NCBI RefSeq assembly: GCF_000307265.1
Contig: NZ_DF158896.1
Span: forward strand, 382,428-446,427
DNA from: Oscillibacter ruminantium GH1
GTDB lineage: Bacteria; Bacillota; Clostridia; Oscillospirales; Oscillospiraceae
DNA: 64,000 nucleotides
Direction: 5' to 3'
Positions 32,824 to 41,921 of the stretch are shown here, one piece after another; position 1 is the stretch's first letter, and every line of letters starts with the position of its first letter. The position numbers and the translations under genes are program-made. Below the pieces are notes generated by a model. The model ran no database searches and was not told the origin of the DNA. It worked only from the letters and a program-made list of their open reading frames with translations.

Positions 32824-34278
32824 GTGAGCAACGGAATAAAAACCCTGTGCAAACACCGGGTTTTTTACCATTTCAAGCAAATCTGCGACATTCCGCGCGG
32901 AAGCGGAAACGAGAAGGAACTGAGCGATTATATTCTTGGCTGGGCCAATGGGCTGGGACTGGACGCGGAGCAGGACGTTCACCGCAACGTGCTGATCCGC
33001 AAGGCGGCCACGTCTGGGTTTGAAGGCGCGCCCACCGTGATGCTGCAGGCGCATCTGGACATGGTCTGCGAAAAAGCGGAGGGAGTCACGCACGACTTTT
33101 TGAAGGACCCCATTAACTGGGTGATCGAGGGCGACGTTCTCTCTACCGGCGGAAAAACCACGCTGGGGGCTGACGATGGCATCGGCGTGGCGCTGGCCAT
33201 GGCGGTTTTAGAGGATGCGGATTTGCGGCATCCCGCGCTGGAGGTGCTGTTTACCTCCTGCGAGGAGGCGGATTTTTCCGGCGCGGAGGGGTTTGACACC
33301 GCCCGCATGGAGGCGTCCCGCTTGATTAACCTTGACAACACGGACGAATCGGTGATCGTGTGCGGCAGCTGCGGGGGGATGCAGGTGGACTTTCATCTTC
33401 CTGTCAAAGCCGAACAAGTACCCGCAGGCTGGAGCGCTTATCGCCTGTGCGTATCCGGGCTGCAGGGCGGACATTCCGGCGAAGACATTCACCGCGGCCG
33501 CGGAAACGCCAACATTCTGCTGGCGCGGCTGCTGATGGCGGCGGAAGAATGCTGCGCATTCTATCTGACCAGCATTCGGGGCGGCAGCTTCCGGCTGGCC
33601 ATTCCCCGGGATGCCGAAGCGGTTCTCTGGCTGGACGCATCCCGTCTTGCCGAGGTACAGACACGGTTTGCTGCCTTGGAAGCGGCGTTTCGCGCCGAAC
33701 TGCCCGCCACTGCCGAGCTTGTGAAGGTGGAGTTAACCGCCGCTTCGGCTGTTCGTCTTGGAGCCAAGCCGGACGGAATCATCACTGCTTTGGTTTTAAT
33801 ACCGGATGGGATTCAGCAGATGAACGAAGTCCTCACCGGCTTGGTGGACACCTCGGACAATCTGGGCGAGGTGTATTTAGACTTGAACCGGGAAGAGCTC
33901 CATCTGGTGCTGGAAATCCGGTCCGCGCAAACGAGCCTGGGGGAGTATCTGTTCCGGCGGATGGAGCGGCTGGCTCATACATTGGGAGGGAGCTGCCGGT
34001 GGAGCGTTGTCTATCCCAGCTGGGATTTCCGTCCCGCGTCCAAGCTCCGCCAAATTTATGCGGACGCCTACACGGCGCTGCGTGGGAACGCGCCAACCTT
34101 CCTCACCGTCCACGCGGGACTGGAGGTCGGATATTTCTTCCAAACAAAGCCGCTGCTTGATGCCATTTCCATCGGCCCGGACTGTTGGGACTTTCATTCG
34201 CCCACAGAGTCTCTTCGCATCTCGTCTGTGAAGAATGTTTACAGCTGCCTGTGCAGTGCGCTTGCTTCCATGGGCTGA
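32824..34278 (+). CDS. pepD: Aminoacyl-histidine dipeptidase (Xaa-His, carnosine-type)
   Basis: A 484-residue M20-family zinc dipeptidase of normal PepD length. The metal and catalytic motifs VMLQAHLDMVC, TLGADDGIGVA and TSCEEADFSGAEG are visible, plus an internal lid domain. It splits Xaa-His dipeptides, including beta-alanyl-histidine, giving free histidine. The start is GTG at 32824 after GAGGAGGGG; the frame is open further upstream without a site. It is followed by a YfcC-type carrier, and both would feed the hut cluster about 3 kb away. The operators in its promoter point to TetR control. Confidence 0.9.
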   Translation: MSNGIKTLCKHRVFYHFKQICDIPRGSGNEKELSDYILGWANGLGLDAEQDVHRNVLIRKAATSGFEGAPTVMLQAHLDMVCEKAEGVTHDFLKDPINWVIEGDVLSTGGKTTLGADDGIGVALAMAVLEDADLRHPALEVLFTSCEEADFSGAEGFDTARMEASRLINLDNTDESVIVCGSCGGMQVDFHLPVKAEQVPAGWSAYRLCVSGLQGGHSGEDIHRGRGNANILLARLLMAAEECCAFYLTSIRGGSFRLAIPRDAEAVLWLDASRLAEVQTRFAALEAAFRAELPATAELVKVELTAASAVRLGAKPDGIITALVLIPDGIQQMNEVLTGLVDTSDNLGEVYLDLNREELHLVLEIRSAQTSLGEYLFRRMERLAHTLGGSCRWSVVYPSWDFRPASKLRQIYADAYTALRGNAPTFLTVHAGLEVGYFFQTKPLLDAISIGPDCWDFHSPTESLRISSVKNVYSCLCSALASMG

Positions 34279-34282
34279 ATAT

Positions 34283-34324
34283 AGAACCTGCATGTACGTC
34301 GTCTCAATTGTAAATACAGGTTCT
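34283..34324 (+). repeat. Hairpin between pepD and yfcC
   Basis: AGAACCTG and CAGGTTCT pair across a 26-base loop just after the pepD stop. With no T-tract it is more likely a processing or attenuation structure than a terminator. Confidence 0.4.
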
Positions 34325-34373
34325 TGCAGCGCATGACGCAGGAGGGAAAAAACTAAATATAAGGGAGTCATTT

Positions 34374-35789
34374 ATGGATAGGATCAAAGAAAAGAGAGAA
34401 CTCAAAGCGATCAATCCCATGCTGTTTTTGGTGGCGATCATCGTGATCGTCGCAATTGCATCCTATATTGTTCCTGCCGGGTCTTATGACCGTGTTTACG
34501 ATGCGGTGGCGGATCGCAGTGTGGTGGACCCGGGCAGTTATCATCTGGTGGATAAAAACCCAATCTCCATCTTCAGCCTGCTCATGTCCGTGACGCTGGG
34601 TATGCAAAACGCCGCGTATATCATTTTCTTCCTGCTGATTATCGGCGGCATGTTCGCCATTTTAAACGGCACCGGCGCGATCAACGCCGGAATGTCCAAT
34701 GTGGTGCGGGCGATGAGGGGAAAAGAGCTGCTGATGATTCCTGTGTGTATGGTTGTTTTTGGCTGCGGCTCCGCCTTCTGCGCCAACTTTGAGGAATTTC
34801 TGGCATTTGTGCCGCTGGTTTTGGCCTGCTGCCTGACCATGGGTTTTGACTCGCTGACGGCGGTGGGAATTATCTTCTGCGCCGCTGCGTCCGGCTATGC
34901 GGGTGCGGTTACAAACGCGTTCACCACCGGCGTGGCACAAAGCATCGCAGGTCTTCCCATGTTCTCGGGAATGGGCCTGCGGGTGGCTGTGTTCGTGGTG
35001 TTGTTGGCCGTGAGCATCACGTATGTCATGTGGCACGCGCGGCGAGTGAAGAGAGATCCCCATCTCAGCTCTACTTACGAGATTGACCGGATTACCGCAC
35101 AGAATGTTGCGCTGGACGTGGACAACGTGGAGCGGCTGAATGGGCGGCAGAAGCTGGTCCTTGTGGTGTTCATTGCAGGAATCGCTTTTACCGTTTGGGG
35201 CATTGTCACCCAAGGGTATTACATTGATGAGCTGGCCGCCATCTTTTTGGCCATCGGAATCATCGGCGGTGTGATCGGCGGCCTGCGCCCCAGCGAGATC
35301 TGCGACCACTTTGAAAAAGGATGCGTCAACATGCTGTTCCCCTGCCTTATGGTGGGCTTGGCCAACGCGGTAATCATCCTTTTGCAGGAAGCCAGCATCA
35401 TGGACCCGATCATCCACTATCTGTCCGGTTTGCTGAATGGTTTGCCTCCCACGATGGCCGCCTGCGGCATGTTTGTGGTGCAGGATCTATTCAATGTGCT
35501 GGTTCCCTCTGGCTCCGGTCAAGCGGCGATCACCATGCCCATTATGGCGCCTTTGGCGGATATGCTGAATATCACCCGGCAGACCTCGGTTCTGGCGTTC
35601 CAGATGGGCGATGCGTTCACCAACGTGATGGCGCCCACCGGCGGCGAAATTCTGGCGGCACTGGCCATGTGCGGCGGCGTTCCCTTTAAAAAGTGGATGA
35701 AGTATCTGCTTCCTTTGTTTATCGCATGGTGGGTGGTTGCGTTCGTGTTCCTCTCCATTGCCGTTCAAATCGGCTACGGCCCCTTCTAA
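34374..35789 (+). CDS. YfcC-family (C4-dicarboxylate anaerobic carrier-like) transporter
   Basis: A 471-residue membrane protein of the YfcC/DcuC-ArsB superfamily with about 11-12 helices. Signatures include the N-terminal NPMLFLVAIIVIVAIASYIVP, the GVAQSIAGLPMFSGMGLR segment and the C-terminal VLVPSGSGQAAITMPIMAPL. Relatives carry peptides, amino acids or dicarboxylates. Next to pepD, a histidine dipeptide or an exchange substrate is the most natural cargo, by context only. ATG at 34374 follows AAGGGAG. Confidence 0.85.
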   Translation: MDRIKEKRELKAINPMLFLVAIIVIVAIASYIVPAGSYDRVYDAVADRSVVDPGSYHLVDKNPISIFSLLMSVTLGMQNAAYIIFFLLIIGGMFAILNGTGAINAGMSNVVRAMRGKELLMIPVCMVVFGCGSAFCANFEEFLAFVPLVLACCLTMGFDSLTAVGIIFCAAASGYAGAVTNAFTTGVAQSIAGLPMFSGMGLRVAVFVVLLAVSITYVMWHARRVKRDPHLSSTYEIDRITAQNVALDVDNVERLNGRQKLVLVVFIAGIAFTVWGIVTQGYYIDELAAIFLAIGIIGGVIGGLRPSEICDHFEKGCVNMLFPCLMVGLANAVIILLQEASIMDPIIHYLSGLLNGLPPTMAACGMFVVQDLFNVLVPSGSGQAAITMPIMAPLADMLNITRQTSVLAFQMGDAFTNVMAPTGGEILAALAMCGGVPFKKWMKYLLPLFIAWWVVAFVFLSIAVQIGYGPF

Positions 35790-35828
35790 ATCACCCAAAT
35801 TGCTGATACCCCACACCTCTTTCCTTGG

Positions 35829-35865
35829 AAAAAGCCGACGCCGCCTCTGCGGGGTGTCGGCTTTT
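35829..35865 (+). terminator. Terminator of the pepD-yfcC operon
   Basis: AAAAGCCGACGCCGC and GCGGGGTGTCGGCTTTT form a long stem with a small bulge and a 4-base loop, ending in TTTT. Confidence 0.85.
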
Positions 35866-35947
35866 CTCCTCTGCCGGATCAAACGCCGGCGGGGAAAGCG
35901 CTTCGCCGGAAAAGGGGGGCGGGAAACAGTCTTTCAGGCCGGGAAAC

Positions 35948-35981
35948 GGCCCGCTTCCAATCTTCAAATTGGAAGCGGGCC
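35948..35981 (-). terminator. Terminator of the EamA gene
   Basis: GGCCCGCTTCCAAT and ATTGGAAGCGGGCC are perfect 14-bp arms with a 6-base loop. On the minus strand GTTT follows, so it ends the leftward EamA transcript. Confidence 0.8.
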
Positions 35982-35998
35982 GTCATCCGCAGGAATTA

Positions 35999-36877
35999 TT
36001 ATAAAGTTGTGTTCTCCAGCAGATTGTCGGCTGGTTCCTTTGGCGCGGCGGAGAGCTTCACGTCCAGCAGCATTCCCAATATGATAATGACAAATCCGAT
36101 TAAAACCGGGAGCGACGGATATTCCGTTAAGAACAGCGCCACCCATACCGGCCCCAGAATCATCTCCCACAGCGCGATGATGGAGGCCTTCTGTGCCGAA
36201 ATCTTTTGAACGCCCAGATTGTAAAACGCATACCCAAGCCCCACCTGAACCACGCCCAAGATCAGCATGATCCCCCAATCCAGACCGCTCATCGCGGGTA
36301 TTTTTGACGCGGAAGAGGGAGCCAGCAGAAAAACCAGCAGACCTGTAAAAATATTTGCCACGGCCGTCAGCCCAAGTGGATTTGTCCCTGCGGCCTTCTT
36401 GGCGCTGACTGTCATACAGGCAAAAAACACACCCTCGCACAGCGCAATCAGATTTCCGGTGCTGCTGGCGCTGTCTGAACCGGAACTCATGAAGAAAAGA
36501 ACGCCCACAGAGATCACACAGACCGGAATAAACGCGTTGAGTTTGAATCGCTTGGTTTGGATCAGATGTACCAGAAACAGCCAGATCGTTGCGGTATACT
36601 GCATCCCGATTGCCACGGGGGCCGATGTCTTCGTCAGAGCCAAAATAATGCTGAGACACAGTGCGGCGTAAGAACATACATACAGCAGCATCCACCGGTT
36701 CCAGTTCAGCCGCTTCGGACGGATGAAGGCGCACAGGGCAATTGCCGCAACGATGGAGCGCAGCCCGCAGATCAAAAAGGAATCAAGCGTCAGAAATTTT
36801 ACAATTGGTGCATTTAAACTCCAAAACAGAGCCCCTAAAAAGACAAAAAACCCGCCGGACATCCAAAATTTCGGCAT
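35999..36877 (-). CDS. EamA/DMT-family transporter
   Basis: A 292-residue protein with about ten membrane helices in two EamA repeats (FFVFLGALFWSLNAPIVKFL in the first, GLDWGIMLILGVVQVGLGYAFYN in the second). DMT carriers of this type export amino acids or metabolites. ATG at 36877 is chosen because GGGAGG lies 6 bases ahead; an ATG five codons upstream overlaps that site. It is divergent from a TetR gene and shares operator motifs with pepD, so export of surplus histidine, a dipeptide or another amino acid is inferred. Confidence 0.88.
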   Translation of the reverse strand: MPKFWMSGGFFVFLGALFWSLNAPIVKFLTLDSFLICGLRSIVAAIALCAFIRPKRLNWNRWMLLYVCSYAALCLSIILALTKTSAPVAIGMQYTATIWLFLVHLIQTKRFKLNAFIPVCVISVGVLFFMSSGSDSASSTGNLIALCEGVFFACMTVSAKKAAGTNPLGLTAVANIFTGLLVFLLAPSSASKIPAMSGLDWGIMLILGVVQVGLGYAFYNLGVQKISAQKASIIALWEMILGPVWVALFLTEYPSLPVLIGFVIIILGMLLDVKLSAAPKEPADNLLENTTL

Positions 36878-36911
36878 TGAAGACCCTCCCACCGCGCGTT
36901 AGACCCCAAAA

Positions 36912-36981
36912 TATAATCTTGATTTATATATAATCGCGATTGAAATATAATCATTATAATTTAGCCCGCCTCATTTGTCAA
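36912..36981 (-). promoter_or_regulatory. Consensus promoter with AATCNNGATT operator array (EamA)
   Basis: On the minus strand TTGACA (36981-36976), 17 bp, TATAAT (36958-36953) is a perfect promoter. Downstream come TATAATGATTATA (36958-36946, dyad overlapping the -10), AATCGCGATT (36941-36932) and AATCAAGATT (around 36924-36915). The AATCGCGATT copy is identical to that at pepD. The three sites are spaced roughly 16-17 bp apart. Confidence 0.8.
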
Positions 36982-36993
36982 TACCGCGTTCTC

Positions 36994-37022
36994 TTGCTTT
37001 TTTGGGGGAATCGGAATACACT
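36994..37022 (+). promoter_or_regulatory. Possible promoter of the divergent TetR gene
   Basis: TTGCTT (36994-36999), 17 bp, TACACT (37017-37022), about 50 bases before the start codon. A moderate match. Confidence 0.35.
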
Positions 37023-37073
37023 TAAGGCGAGCGGTCATTCTCGGCCAATCGGTAATTAGGAGGAAAGAACATC

Positions 37074-37751
37074 ATGGCGGAACAGGAGCGAAACGAGACT
37101 TGCGCACTGACGGTAAAGCGGAAGCGGATTATGATTTATTTTATCGAGGCGACGCAAAAACTGATCCGGACCGATGGGGTGGACGGGCTGTCTATTCGAA
37201 AAATTGCCAATGAGGCTGGTTACAACAGCGCCACCATTTACAACTACTTTCGGGATCTGGAGCATTTGACACTGTTTGGGTCCGTGTGCTACTTGCGGGA
37301 TTACGTAATCGCCTTATCCAAATCGCTGAAGCCGGAAATGTCCTCGCTGGACCGGTTTCGGACGATCTATCGGTGCTTTAATGAGATTGCATTTCAGCAC
37401 CCGGACATTTTCCACAACATGTTCTTTGGCCGCCACAGTGAGATGATGGGGGAAGTGCTGCACATTTATTACAGCGATCTTTTTCCGGAAGAGCTGGCCG
37501 GGTTCAGCGCCCCGCTGCGGCAGATGATGCTGTCCGGCAGTATGCTGGAGCGCGACCGCGTCACGATGCAGGACATGGTGGTAGAGGGCTTTGTAGCCCC
37601 GGAAAAGGCCGACATCACCTTGCGGCTGATTGTTGCCGTACACCAGAACTTTATTTACGAGGCGTGCATTCACGGGGACAGTCTGGATTGCGAGGCGCAC
37701 AAGCAAAAATTCAGTGAAATGCTGGAATACATTTTGGCTCAGGCAAAATAA
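37074..37751 (+). CDS. TetR-family regulator, probable controller of pepD-yfcC and eamA
   Basis: A 225-residue TetR-like protein. The helix-turn-helix is at about residues 20-65 (IRTDGVDGLSIRKIANEAGYN, then SATIYNYFRDLEHL), followed by a helical ligand domain. AGGAGG precedes ATG 37074. It is divergent from eamA, whose promoter carries AATCNNGATT dyads also found at pepD, making it the natural binding protein. A histidine-related ligand is inference. A strong terminator follows. Confidence 0.88.
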   Translation: MAEQERNETCALTVKRKRIMIYFIEATQKLIRTDGVDGLSIRKIANEAGYNSATIYNYFRDLEHLTLFGSVCYLRDYVIALSKSLKPEMSSLDRFRTIYRCFNEIAFQHPDIFHNMFFGRHSEMMGEVLHIYYSDLFPEELAGFSAPLRQMMLSGSMLERDRVTMQDMVVEGFVAPEKADITLRLIVAVHQNFIYEACIHGDSLDCEAHKQKFSEMLEYILAQAK

Positions 37752-37755
37752 GACC

Positions 37756-37795
37756 AAAAGCGGCGGTTCGGAAGGCTTTCCGAACCGCCGCTTTT
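37756..37795 (+). terminator. Terminator of the TetR gene
   Basis: AAAGCGGCGGTTCGGAA and TTCCGAACCGCCGCTTTT form a 17-bp stem with a 4-base loop and T-run; on the other strand it would also stop the leftward nucleoside operon only in part, as that operon ends at 37859. Confidence 0.9.
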
Positions 37796-37858
37796 CACAG
37801 CCTGTTTAATAAGGCTGAGGTATTTGAAGATTTTTCTGTTTAAGAAATGAGCCTGCAC

Positions 37859-38788
37859 TCAGTAAGACAGCAGAAGCTCCCGTACCTTTGCGATAAACTT
37901 CTCCCGATCCACATTCAAAACCACGAAGACGTGCCGGTCGGCAAACTGCTTGTCGCTCCAGAGATCGGTAACGGTTTTGCCCAGCGTCACTTCTCCACGG
38001 GTTTCCACATAGACCCCTGCCTCCTCACCGGAAAACAGCTCCGGACAGGCCAGAAACAAAACGGGGCAGGTGTCATGGCAGCAAAGACCGGGGGCCGAGA
38101 TTCGCTCGTTAAAGGCCAATGCCAGCTGATTGCTCTGGTGGACGAAGCGGCAGACCGGCGTATCGTGGCTCCCGATCTCATCCACTTCCTCGGGAGTGAG
38201 ATAGGCTTTCAAGGTCACATCCAATCCGCACATTACCACTGGAACACCGGATTTGAACACCATCTGCGCGGCGTGGGGGTCGCCGTAGATATTAAACTCC
38301 GCCGCCGGAGTGACGTTGCCGCCCTGCGCCGCGCCGCCCATGAGGAGGATGCGCTTGAGCAGCGTTTTCAAGTCGGGATACTTTCCCAGCGCGGTGGCGA
38401 GATTGGTCAGGGGCCCCACGGCAATCACCTGCAATTCGCCCCTGGCGGCCTTTGCCGCCTTATAGAGCGCGTCCCACGCAAGGGTCGTTTCCCGGGGCGC
38501 TTCGGACGGGGAAAGCTCCACCTCGCCCACGCCGTTTTCCCCGTGAACCAGCGGCGCGGTGCGCAGGGGGACAAACAGCGGGTACTCCGCGCCGGGGTAG
38601 ACGGGAACGTTCAGGCCCGCCAGACGGCAGACGTTTCGGGCGTTTTCAAAGGTATGGTGCAGCTCCGCGTTGCCCGCTACGGCGGAGATACCCAAAAGCT
38701 CCAGCTGGGGGAGCTTGCCGATGGACAGCAGCGCCACCGCGTCGTCCACCCCGAGGTCGGTGTCAAACCAAATGGGGATTTTGTTCAT
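37859..38788 (-). CDS. Nucleoside hydrolase, copy 2 of the operon
   Basis: A 309-residue inosine-uridine-preferring-type nucleoside hydrolase. The Ca-binding signature is DTDLGVDDA, with the later conserved LMGGAAQGGNVTPAAEFNI and the C-terminal DTCPV in place of the usual HD(A/P). It cuts the N-glycosidic bond of ribonucleosides to base and ribose in the cytoplasm. ATG at 38788 overlaps the preceding hydrolase stop as ATGA. The CHDTCPV ending may indicate a different base preference from its partner. Confidence 0.88.
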   Translation of the reverse strand: MNKIPIWFDTDLGVDDAVALLSIGKLPQLELLGISAVAGNAELHHTFENARNVCRLAGLNVPVYPGAEYPLFVPLRTAPLVHGENGVGEVELSPSEAPRETTLAWDALYKAAKAARGELQVIAVGPLTNLATALGKYPDLKTLLKRILLMGGAAQGGNVTPAAEFNIYGDPHAAQMVFKSGVPVVMCGLDVTLKAYLTPEEVDEIGSHDTPVCRFVHQSNQLALAFNERISAPGLCCHDTCPVLFLACPELFSGEEAGVYVETRGEVTLGKTVTDLWSDKQFADRHVFVVLNVDREKFIAKVRELLLSY

Positions 38789-39741
38789 ACCCGCACCTCC
38801 CATCCGTCATAGGCTTTCACCGCTTCCGCCATCAGGTCCACGAAGCCCGTTCGATCCAGACCCAGAACGCACCGGGCGTTGGGAGCGCGGCCCAGCTTTC
38901 CGTGGAGGTCGCCCACCGTGGCGCCCCGGCAGTATTCGCCTGCGGTTTCAATTTGCACGTACAACTCCTGTATGGTAAAAAGCTCTGGCCGCAGCAGAGC
39001 GGCCACCGCCACCGCGTCGTGAACCGGCGCGCCGGCATAGCCCAAATCCCGGTGGAACTTGAAGAAAAATTCCAGCCAGTCGGCCACCACACCGGCCACC
39101 TGATTGCCCACCTTGCGGATGCGTTCAAAATCCTCCGGGAAGATCAATGCCTGCTCCGTTACGTCCAGTCCGGACATGGTCAGCGGAATACCGGAAGAGA
39201 AGACGAGCTGTGCCGCCTCCGGGTCCACCAGAATGTTGAATTCCGCCGCCGGCGTCCAGTTACCGAAGGCGATGCCGCCGCCCATGACGGAGATTTGCGC
39301 GATTTTGGATTTCAGTTCCGGATGGGCCAGCAGGAGCGCAGCCACGTTTGTCTCCGGCCCGGTGGCAATAATGATCACCGGATCGGGGCTTTCCCGCAGC
39401 GTTTTTGCCATCAGCTCCACCGCCCCCATGGGGGACAGGGGGCCATTCGGCTCAGGGAGGGCGGGGCCGTCCAGCCCCGTCTGCCCGTGGATGTTTCCGG
39501 CGGTGATGGGGTCGGAGAGAAGAGGCCCGGGACGGCCCATGGCAATGGGGGCGTCGATGCCCAGCAGGGCGCACACGCGCCTTGCGTTATAGGTGGTTTT
39601 TTCGATGGTCTGATTTCCTGCCACGGAGGTGACGGCCAGAATGTCCAGCATGGGGCTGGCGTTTGCCAGCATCCACGCCATCGCGTCGTCATGGCCGGGG
39701 TCGCCATCCAGAATCACGGGCAGTTTGGATAGAGTTGTCAT
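38785..39741 (-). CDS. Nucleoside hydrolase, copy 1 of the operon
   Basis: A 318-residue nucleoside hydrolase of the IunH type with the canonical DGDPGHDDA motif near residue 12, VMGGGIAFGNWTPAAEFNI and the C-terminal APVHDAVAVAALL His motif. It splits imported nucleosides. It is coupled by ATGA to the second hydrolase and lies 35 bases downstream of the NupQ-like permease gene, so import and cleavage are one unit. Confidence 0.93.
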   Translation of the reverse strand: MTTLSKLPVILDGDPGHDDAMAWMLANASPMLDILAVTSVAGNQTIEKTTYNARRVCALLGIDAPIAMGRPGPLLSDPITAGNIHGQTGLDGPALPEPNGPLSPMGAVELMAKTLRESPDPVIIIATGPETNVAALLLAHPELKSKIAQISVMGGGIAFGNWTPAAEFNILVDPEAAQLVFSSGIPLTMSGLDVTEQALIFPEDFERIRKVGNQVAGVVADWLEFFFKFHRDLGYAGAPVHDAVAVAALLRPELFTIQELYVQIETAGEYCRGATVGDLHGKLGRAPNARCVLGLDRTGFVDLMAEAVKAYDGWEVRV

Positions 39742-39775
39742 ACGCGGTTTCCTTTCCGGATAAAATTGCGGTGGT

Positions 39776-40744
39776 TCATTTCGCCGCAGCGGCTTGCAGA
39801 GCGGCGGCGGAGTGCCGCTGCTTTGCGCGGCTGCGCCCCACCAGAGCGAAGACCACCAGACCCAGAATCGTCACAAGATAGGGGATGGGGGAGACGAGGT
39901 TGGAGTCCGCGCCAAGAGACGAGACTTTAATGCCCAGCGCCTGCGCAAGACCGAAGATCAGCGCCGCCACCATAGACCCGAAAGGCTCGCCCGCGCCCAT
40001 GGCCTGCGCCGCCAAAGCGATGAAGCCGCGGCCCGCCACCATGTCTAAAGACCAACCCATGGCGTAATACATGGACATGTATGCCCCGCCAAGGCCCGCC
40101 ATAGCCCCGGAGAGGCCGATGGCAATGTACTTCACCCGCAGAACGCTGACGCCCACAGAGGCCGCGGCGTTGGGGTTTTCGCCCACGGAGCGGATGTTCA
40201 GTCCCAGAGGGGTTTTGTACAGCAGCACCCAAGTTATAAACACCAGAAAAAAGGCCAGATAGGTCAAAACGCTGTGGCCGGAGAGAATATCGCCCAGAAT
40301 GGGGATGTCCTTCAACAGCGGAATGTTGACGGCGGGAACCTGAAGGTTTTTCGTGATGAGCGAGGTGGTGGAGGCCAGTGCGGAACCCTCCGTCGCCTGC
40401 GTGATGACCTTGACCAAAAACAGCGTGCCGCCGGAGCCGATCATATTGACCGCGACGCCGGTGAGAATGATGTCGGTTTTCAGGTTGAAGGAGAAAAATC
40501 CCATCAACAGCGCCACGATGACGCCCACCAGCAAAGCCAGCAGAACGCCCGTGGCCCAGCTTCCGGTCCAATAGGCGGTGAGCGAGCCGAACAGGGCGGA
40601 GATCATCATGATGCCCTCAAGGCCGATGTTGGAAATGCCGGCCTTTTCCCCGATGACCGCGCCCAGCGTGGCAAACAGGATGGGGGCGGTGATGCGGAGA
40701 ACGGAGAAGAAGAAGTCTGTGGTGAAAATACGTTCCAGCAGCAT
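39776..40744 (-). CDS. Nucleoside ABC transporter permease (NupQ-like)
   Basis: A 322-residue permease of the branched-chain/ribose type with about 8-9 helices and the conserved GLNIRSVGENPNAAASVGVSV loop. It pairs with the NupP-like permease encoded 2 bases upstream. The family (YufQ/NupQ, RnsD, BmpC-type) imports purine and pyrimidine nucleosides. Confidence 0.92.
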   Translation of the reverse strand: MLLERIFTTDFFFSVLRITAPILFATLGAVIGEKAGISNIGLEGIMMISALFGSLTAYWTGSWATGVLLALLVGVIVALLMGFFSFNLKTDIILTGVAVNMIGSGGTLFLVKVITQATEGSALASTTSLITKNLQVPAVNIPLLKDIPILGDILSGHSVLTYLAFFLVFITWVLLYKTPLGLNIRSVGENPNAAASVGVSVLRVKYIAIGLSGAMAGLGGAYMSMYYAMGWSLDMVAGRGFIALAAQAMGAGEPFGSMVAALIFGLAQALGIKVSSLGADSNLVSPIPYLVTILGLVVFALVGRSRAKQRHSAAALQAAAAK

Positions 40745-40745
40745 G

Positions 40746-41921
40746 TTACTTCACGCTCCCTTCTGCTTGAGCGGCTTTTTGGGCCAACTCCTCCTGTGTG
40801 TTCCGAACCACCAGATGCTGGCGGTAGCGGGACAGGAACTGCTCCGCCGCGAAGAACAGGAAGATCAGCGCCTGAATGATATCAATCAGCTGGGCGGGAA
40901 CGCCGGAGTAGGTGCTCATCAGGTTGCAGCCCTTGTCCAGATATGCCATAAAGAAGGCCGCAAAGGGAACAAACGCCGGGTTGTTTCCGGCGAGGATGGC
41001 GACCGTGATGCCCGTCCAGCCGTATCCGGGCAGAGCGCTCCAAGAAAACGCGGTGTAGCGGCCCAGCATCTCAATGCCGCCGCCCATACCGGCCAGAACG
41101 CCGCCCAGTACCTGCGACAAAATCACGATGCCGCCCACCTTCATACCGGAATACATGGCAAAATCCTGATTGATGCCGATCATGCGGATGGCGTAGCCCC
41201 AGCGGGTGCGGTACATGAACAGCGTGGTCAGCACCACGAAGACCAGCGCCACGATAAAGCCCCAAGAGAGCTTGGAACCGTTGTCGATCAGCTGGGGAAT
41301 GGCGGCGTCCGCCTGAAAGGGATAGGACTGAACCTGACCCTTGGATTTGTCCGCCAGATGGGTGTTCAGCAGATATTTGATGAGATACATGACCACATAG
41401 TTCAGCATCAGAGAGTTCACCATCTCGCTGACCCCCAGTTTTGCCTTCAGCACGGCGGGGATGAGCATCATGGCTCCCACCGCCGCCGCCGCGATCAGCA
41501 CGCAGACCACCGGCAGAATTCCGGCGGGCAGATCCAGATAGATGGCGCCCAGCGCGCCCGCAAAAGCGCCCAGCATGATGCCGCCCTCGGCACCCAGATT
41601 GAACTGGTTGGCGGAGAACATCACGCAGGTGGCAAGGCCGGTAAAGATCGTGGGGATCATGGACGCCAGCACGTCGGAGAGATTCTTGGTGCTGATGCTG
41701 CCATTGGACCGGAAAGCCGGGCCAATCAGCAGCTGGCGCAGCGCGCCGCCGGTTTGGGTGAGCTTTGCGGAAAAGGCCGCGCCGAAGGACGCGCCGTCCG
41801 GTGTGTCGGCGCAGATAAAGATCAACAGCGTTGTTACCAGCAGGGCGATCAAAATTGCCGCCGCGCCGCGAACAAGACCGAAGAGCATGCTTTGCTTCTT
41901 ATTCATGACAGACCCTCCCAA
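40746..41921 (-). CDS. Nucleoside ABC transporter permease (NupP-like)
   Basis: A 391-residue permease with about 9-10 helices and the GYAIRMIGINQDFAMYSGMKV loop typical of the nucleoside subfamily. Its 5' end overlaps the ATPase gene by 23 bp. It forms the channel together with the NupQ-like protein. Confidence 0.92.
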   Translation of the reverse strand: MGGSVMNKKQSMLFGLVRGAAAILIALLVTTLLIFICADTPDGASFGAAFSAKLTQTGGALRQLLIGPAFRSNGSISTKNLSDVLASMIPTIFTGLATCVMFSANQFNLGAEGGIMLGAFAGALGAIYLDLPAGILPVVCVLIAAAAVGAMMLIPAVLKAKLGVSEMVNSLMLNYVVMYLIKYLLNTHLADKSKGQVQSYPFQADAAIPQLIDNGSKLSWGFIVALVFVVLTTLFMYRTRWGYAIRMIGINQDFAMYSGMKVGGIVILSQVLGGVLAGMGGGIEMLGRYTAFSWSALPGYGWTGITVAILAGNNPAFVPFAAFFMAYLDKGCNLMSTYSGVPAQLIDIIQALIFLFFAAEQFLSRYRQHLVVRNTQEELAQKAAQAEGSVK

